A stretch of 15,013 nt of DNA from NCBI GenBank assembly GCA_002362625.1, contig DEUP01000007.1, forward strand, positions 1,164 to 16,176, in the 5' to 3' direction. The position numbers and the translations under genes were made by a program. Shown here one piece after another: positions 12,948-15,013 of the stretch; within the stretch, counting starts at the first letter, position 1; every line of letters begins with the position of its first letter. This DNA comes from Clostridiales bacterium UBA3259. Its GTDB lineage: Bacteria > Bacillota_A > Clostridia > Oscillospirales > Oscillospiraceae. The notes under the pieces were generated by a model that was not told the origin of the DNA, did no database searches, and saw only the letters and a program-made list of their open reading frames with translations.

Positions 12948-14342
12948 ATGGATTTCATCACCGTTCGTGAGCTGTTTAAAAACACATCTGCCTATGCCGG
13001 CAAGGAAGTCACCGTGGGCGGCTGGGTGCGAAACCGCCGGGGCAGCAAGCAATTCGGTTTTATTGTCCTGAACGACGGTACTTACTTTACCCCGGTTCAG
13101 GTGGTTTATAATGACACCATGGCCAATTTCCAGGAAATCGCCAAGATTAACATTGGCGCTGCCCTGATTGTGAAGGGCACCCTGGTACTGACTCCCGATA
13201 ATAAGCAGCAGCCCTTTGAGATTCAGGCAGAGACCATCACCGTGGAAGGCCCCTCCACAGGAGATTATCCCCTTCAGCCCAAGCGGCACTCCATGGAGTT
13301 TTTGCGGTCCATCACCCATTTGCGGCCCCGGACCAACACCTTCCAGGCGGTGTTCCGTGTGAGAAGCCTGGCGGCTATGGCCATTCACCAGTTCTTCCAG
13401 GATCGGGACTTTGTCTATGTCCACACGCCCCTGATCACCGGTTCCGACTGCGAGGGCGCGGGAGAGATGTTCCAGGTCACCACTCTGGATCTGAACAATG
13501 TGCCCAAGACCGAGGACGGCAAGGTGGACTACAGCCAGGACTTCTATGGCAAGCCCACCAACCTGACCGTGTCCGGCCAGCTCAACGGCGAGACCTTCGC
13601 CATGGCCTTCCGGAATATTTACACCTTCGGCCCCACCTTCCGGGCGGAGAACTCTAACACCACCCGCCACGCCGCCGAGTTCTGGATGATCGAGCCGGAA
13701 ATCGCCTTCGCTGACCTGAATGACGACATGCGCCTGGCGGAGGATATGATTAAGTATATCATCTCCTATGTGCTGGAGCACGCTCCCGAGGAAATGAACT
13801 TCTTCAACCAGTTCGTTGACAAGGGGCTGCTGGATCGGCTGAACCATGTGCTCAGCAGCGATTTCGGCCACATCACCTACACTGACGCTGTGGCTCTGCT
13901 GGAGCAGCACAACGATCAGTTTGAGTATCCTGTCCACTGGGGCACCGACCTGCAGACCGAGCATGAGCGCTACCTGACTGAGGTGGTCTTCCAGAAGCCT
14001 GTGTTCGTCACCGACTATCCCAAGGAGATCAAGGCCTTCTACATGAAGCTGAACCCGGACGGAAAGACCGTGGCGGCCATGGACTGCCTGGTGCCCGGTA
14101 TCGGCGAGATCATCGGCGGCTCTCAGCGTGAGGACGACTATGACATTCTGAGCAGCCGGATCGAGGAGCTGGGCATGAAGCCGGAGGACTATGGCTTCTA
14201 TCTGGATCTGCGGAAGTACGGCTCCGCCCGTCACGCCGGGTTCGGCCTGGGCTTTGAGCGGTGTGTGATGTATCTGACCGGTATGGGCAACATCCGGGAT
14301 GTACTGCCCTTCCCCAGAACCGTGGGCAACTGCGACCTCTAA
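12948..14342 (+). CDS. asnS: Asparaginyl-tRNA synthetase
   Basis: This 464-residue class II aminoacyl-tRNA synthetase charges tRNA-Asn in the cytoplasm. The length matches E. coli AsnS (466). The OB-fold anticodon-binding domain lies at about 15-105 ([20 protein letters not shown]). The catalytic domain carries motif 2 at about 231-251 ([20 protein letters not shown]) and motif 3 at about 431-449 ([19 protein letters not shown]), ending RDVLPFPRT. The AsnRS-type sequence, rather than AspRS or LysRS, is clear in the [10 protein letters not shown] tail and the [20 protein letters not shown] block. ATG at 12948 has AGAGGT upstream. An in-frame TTG at 12918 would lie at the transcription start and is rejected. 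It is monocistronic. Its presence suggests direct charging of tRNA-Asn in this organism, though a GatCAB route could coexist. Confidence 0.97.
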   Translation: MDFITVRELFKNTSAYAGKEVTVGGWVRNRRGSKQFGFIVLNDGTYFTPVQVVYNDTMANFQEIAKINIGAALIVKGTLVLTPDNKQQPFEIQAETITVEGPSTGDYPLQPKRHSMEFLRSITHLRPRTNTFQAVFRVRSLAAMAIHQFFQDRDFVYVHTPLITGSDCEGAGEMFQVTTLDLNNVPKTEDGKVDYSQDFYGKPTNLTVSGQLNGETFAMAFRNIYTFGPTFRAENSNTTRHAAEFWMIEPEIAFADLNDDMRLAEDMIKYIISYVLEHAPEEMNFFNQFVDKGLLDRLNHVLSSDFGHITYTDAVALLEQHNDQFEYPVHWGTDLQTEHERYLTEVVFQKPVFVTDYPKEIKAFYMKLNPDGKTVAAMDCLVPGIGEIIGGSQREDDYDILSSRIEELGMKPEDYGFYLDLRKYGSARHAGFGLGFERCVMYLTGMGNIRDVLPFPRTVGNCDL

Positions 14343-14356
14343 AATCAAAAAAACAT

Positions 14357-14381
14357 GAGCCGGAGGATTTTCCTCCGGCTC
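14357..14381. terminator. Bidirectional terminator between asnS and the XRE gene
   Basis: GAGCCGGAGGA and TCCTCCGGCTC form an 11-bp perfect stem with a 3-nt loop. Read on the minus strand it is followed by ATGTTTTTTTGATTTT, a good tail for the XRE gene. On the plus strand it is followed by AAAATTATTTCTTTT, a weaker tail for asnS. Confidence 0.85.
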
Positions 14382-14385
14382 AAAA

Positions 14386-14613
14386 TTATTTCTTTTCGGG
14401 TGGAATGAATTCCAGAAGGTCTTCAATTTTGCAGTCAAATACGGTGCAAATTCTGGCAAGCACATCCGTATCCAGGCGTGTGACCTCATTGTTGCAGTAG
14501 TTGTTGATTTGGGTGCGTTGCATTTCTGCACGGTGACTGAGCTTGTTCTTGCTCAGATCAGATTTTTTGAGCAATTCATTCAATTTGATTTTAATGGTGC
14601 CATATTGTTCCAT
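14386..14613 (-). CDS. Small XRE/Cro-type helix-turn-helix regulator
   Basis: This 75-residue single-domain DNA-binding protein belongs to the Cro/C1 family. The helical core at about 5-68 contains LNELLKKSDLSKNKLSHRAE, then QRTQINNYCNNEVTRLDTDV, and ends CTVFDCKIEDLLEF. This is the typical five-helix HTH, with the recognition helix near 32-42. ATG at 14613 is chosen because GAGGT lies six bases upstream. The reading frame stays open to 14664, but that extension overlaps the likely control region and is basic and unrelated. No sensor domain is present, so it is probably a self-regulating repressor. It diverges from the 78-residue gene with an inverted repeat between them and is convergent with asnS. 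Such small regulators are common on integrated elements as well as chromosomes. Confidence 0.85.
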   Translation of the reverse strand: MEQYGTIKIKLNELLKKSDLSKNKLSHRAEMQRTQINNYCNNEVTRLDTDVLARICTVFDCKIEDLLEFIPPEKK

Positions 14614-14657
14614 ATCATTACCTCGGTGCTTTGTCGAAAGTTGTCGAATAAATAGCC

Positions 14658-14687
14658 TTGACATATATAGTCTATATAAGTTAGACT
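14658..14687 (+). promoter_or_regulatory. Promoter of the 78-residue gene
   Basis: A perfect TTGACA (14658-14663), an 18-bp spacer and TAGACT (14682-14687) form a plausible sigma-A promoter starting near 14694. The -10 lies within the right arm of the inverted repeat at 14668-14688, so bound repressor would block it. A similar weaker minus-strand pair, TTACAA-N17-TAGACT, could drive the XRE gene. Confidence 0.6.
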
Positions 14688-14688
14688 A
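14668..14688. promoter_or_regulatory. 21-bp inverted-repeat operator
   Basis: TAGTCTA (14668-14674) and TAGACTA (14682-14688) are perfect complements separated by 7 bp. The site lies between the XRE gene and the divergent small gene, and covers the spacer and -10 of the latter's promoter. Probable target of the XRE protein. Confidence 0.65.
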
Positions 14689-14752
14689 AATTTGTAAGTT
14701 GTAAGATAGCTTGCCCAACTAATTACACATGAAAAGACTACGGAGGAGAGAT

Positions 14753-14989
14753 ATGAAATATTTCTATGCAGAAGAGGCAATTCGAAAAATAGCAAAAAGG
14801 GAGGAAATTTCTGAGGCACAGGTTGTAGCGGATATGGAGCGTGCCATGGAAGAAATGCGGCAGGACGCGTATGCCTCCGGAGACGCAAGGAAAATAGGCC
14901 TGTGGGAAAGCCTTCCCCATAAAGGGGAAAAGCCTACGGCATATGAGTTTGTGGAGTATTTAAGCAATTTTGTCCATAATCTGAGATAA
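14753..14989 (+). CDS. Small helical protein of unknown function
   Basis: This 78-residue protein starts at ATG 14753, seven to eight bases after GGAGGAG. An upstream in-frame ATG at 14729 lacks a site and adds only MKRLRRRD. The chain is mostly helical and charged: AEEAIRKIAKREEISEAQVV, DMERAMEEMRQDAY, then LWESLPHKGEKPTAYEFVEY. It has no membrane segment, signal or cysteine. The pattern of an N-terminal helix resembling an HTH, then HKGEKPTA, then a closing helix resembles short Firmicute proteins sometimes annotated as Spo0A-C-terminal-like. I hold that only as a weak resemblance. It is divergent from the XRE gene and probably repressed by it. A role as partner or target of that regulator is inferred only from position. 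Confidence 0.7.
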   Translation: MKYFYAEEAIRKIAKREEISEAQVVADMERAMEEMRQDAYASGDARKIGLWESLPHKGEKPTAYEFVEYLSNFVHNLR

Positions 14990-14992
14990 AAA

Positions 14993-15013
14993 GGGGGCTG
15001 TTAAAAAAGTCCC
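14993..15013. other. Start of a possible repeat or terminator cut by the window end
   Basis: GGGGGCTGTTAAAAAAGTCCC directly follows the 78-residue gene. It could be the left half of a terminator, or an insertion-sequence-type end (GGGACTTTTTTAACAGCCCC on the other strand). The truncation prevents a decision. Confidence 0.25.

Noticed and set aside
12894..14531. 545-codon open frame on the minus strand opposite asnS
   Set aside because: Antisense shadow of a well-supported AsnRS gene; it also runs through the asnS terminator and promoter and has no recognisable family.

Overview
The window looks like a chromosomal segment of an anaerobic gut Firmicute of class Clostridia, plausibly Oscillospirales/Ruminococcaceae. 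The evidence is AGGAGG-type ribosome binding sites, Gram-positive lipoprotein and LtaS-like genes, clostridial-type Hcp and ferredoxin, moderately high GC in genes, and AT-rich intergenic DNA with near-consensus sigma-A promoters. The taxon is inferred from style and family membership, not from a marker gene.

Layout. (1) 1-2726: a nitrosative/redox-stress module. A ferredoxin-like gene and hcp (hybrid cluster protein, cut by the window edge) form a minus-strand operon. A Crp/Fnr-family regulator diverges from it. The 90-bp gap holds a perfect 16-bp palindrome and two face-to-face promoters. (2) 2727-3677: a scrap of mobile-element DNA. It has a truncated DUF3991/CHC2-primase-like gene abutting, head on, a decayed small gene (lost start codon, internal stop, truncated end), then an AT-rich palindrome and two short tandem arrays with 12-bp and 10-bp periods. 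(3) 3678-3925: a two-tRNA operon (CAU anticodon, probably Ile2; Trp-CCA) with a perfect consensus promoter and a terminator. (4) About 840 bp without a protein gene, holding two tandem TTGAAA-N17-TATAAT promoters and RNA with substantial folding potential. (5) 4710-10660: a complete oligopeptide ABC importer operon, oppA-B-C-D-F, with two strong hairpins between oppA and oppB and a good terminator. (6) 10724-12691 (minus): an LtaS-like membrane sulfatase-superfamily enzyme. (7) 12948-14342: asnS, divergent from it. (8) 14386-14989: a small XRE regulator diverging from a 78-residue protein around an inverted-repeat operator.

How the genes work together. The Crp/Fnr protein probably activates ferredoxin-hcp and represses itself through the shared palindrome. 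OppABCDF imports peptides, with lipoprotein OppA over-produced relative to the membrane and ATPase subunits, probably through the intercistronic hairpins. The LtaS-like enzyme and AsnRS are independent single-gene units. The XRE/small-protein pair looks like a self-regulated accessory unit. The most interesting unexplained material is the non-coding DNA at 3507-3580 and 4191-4709.
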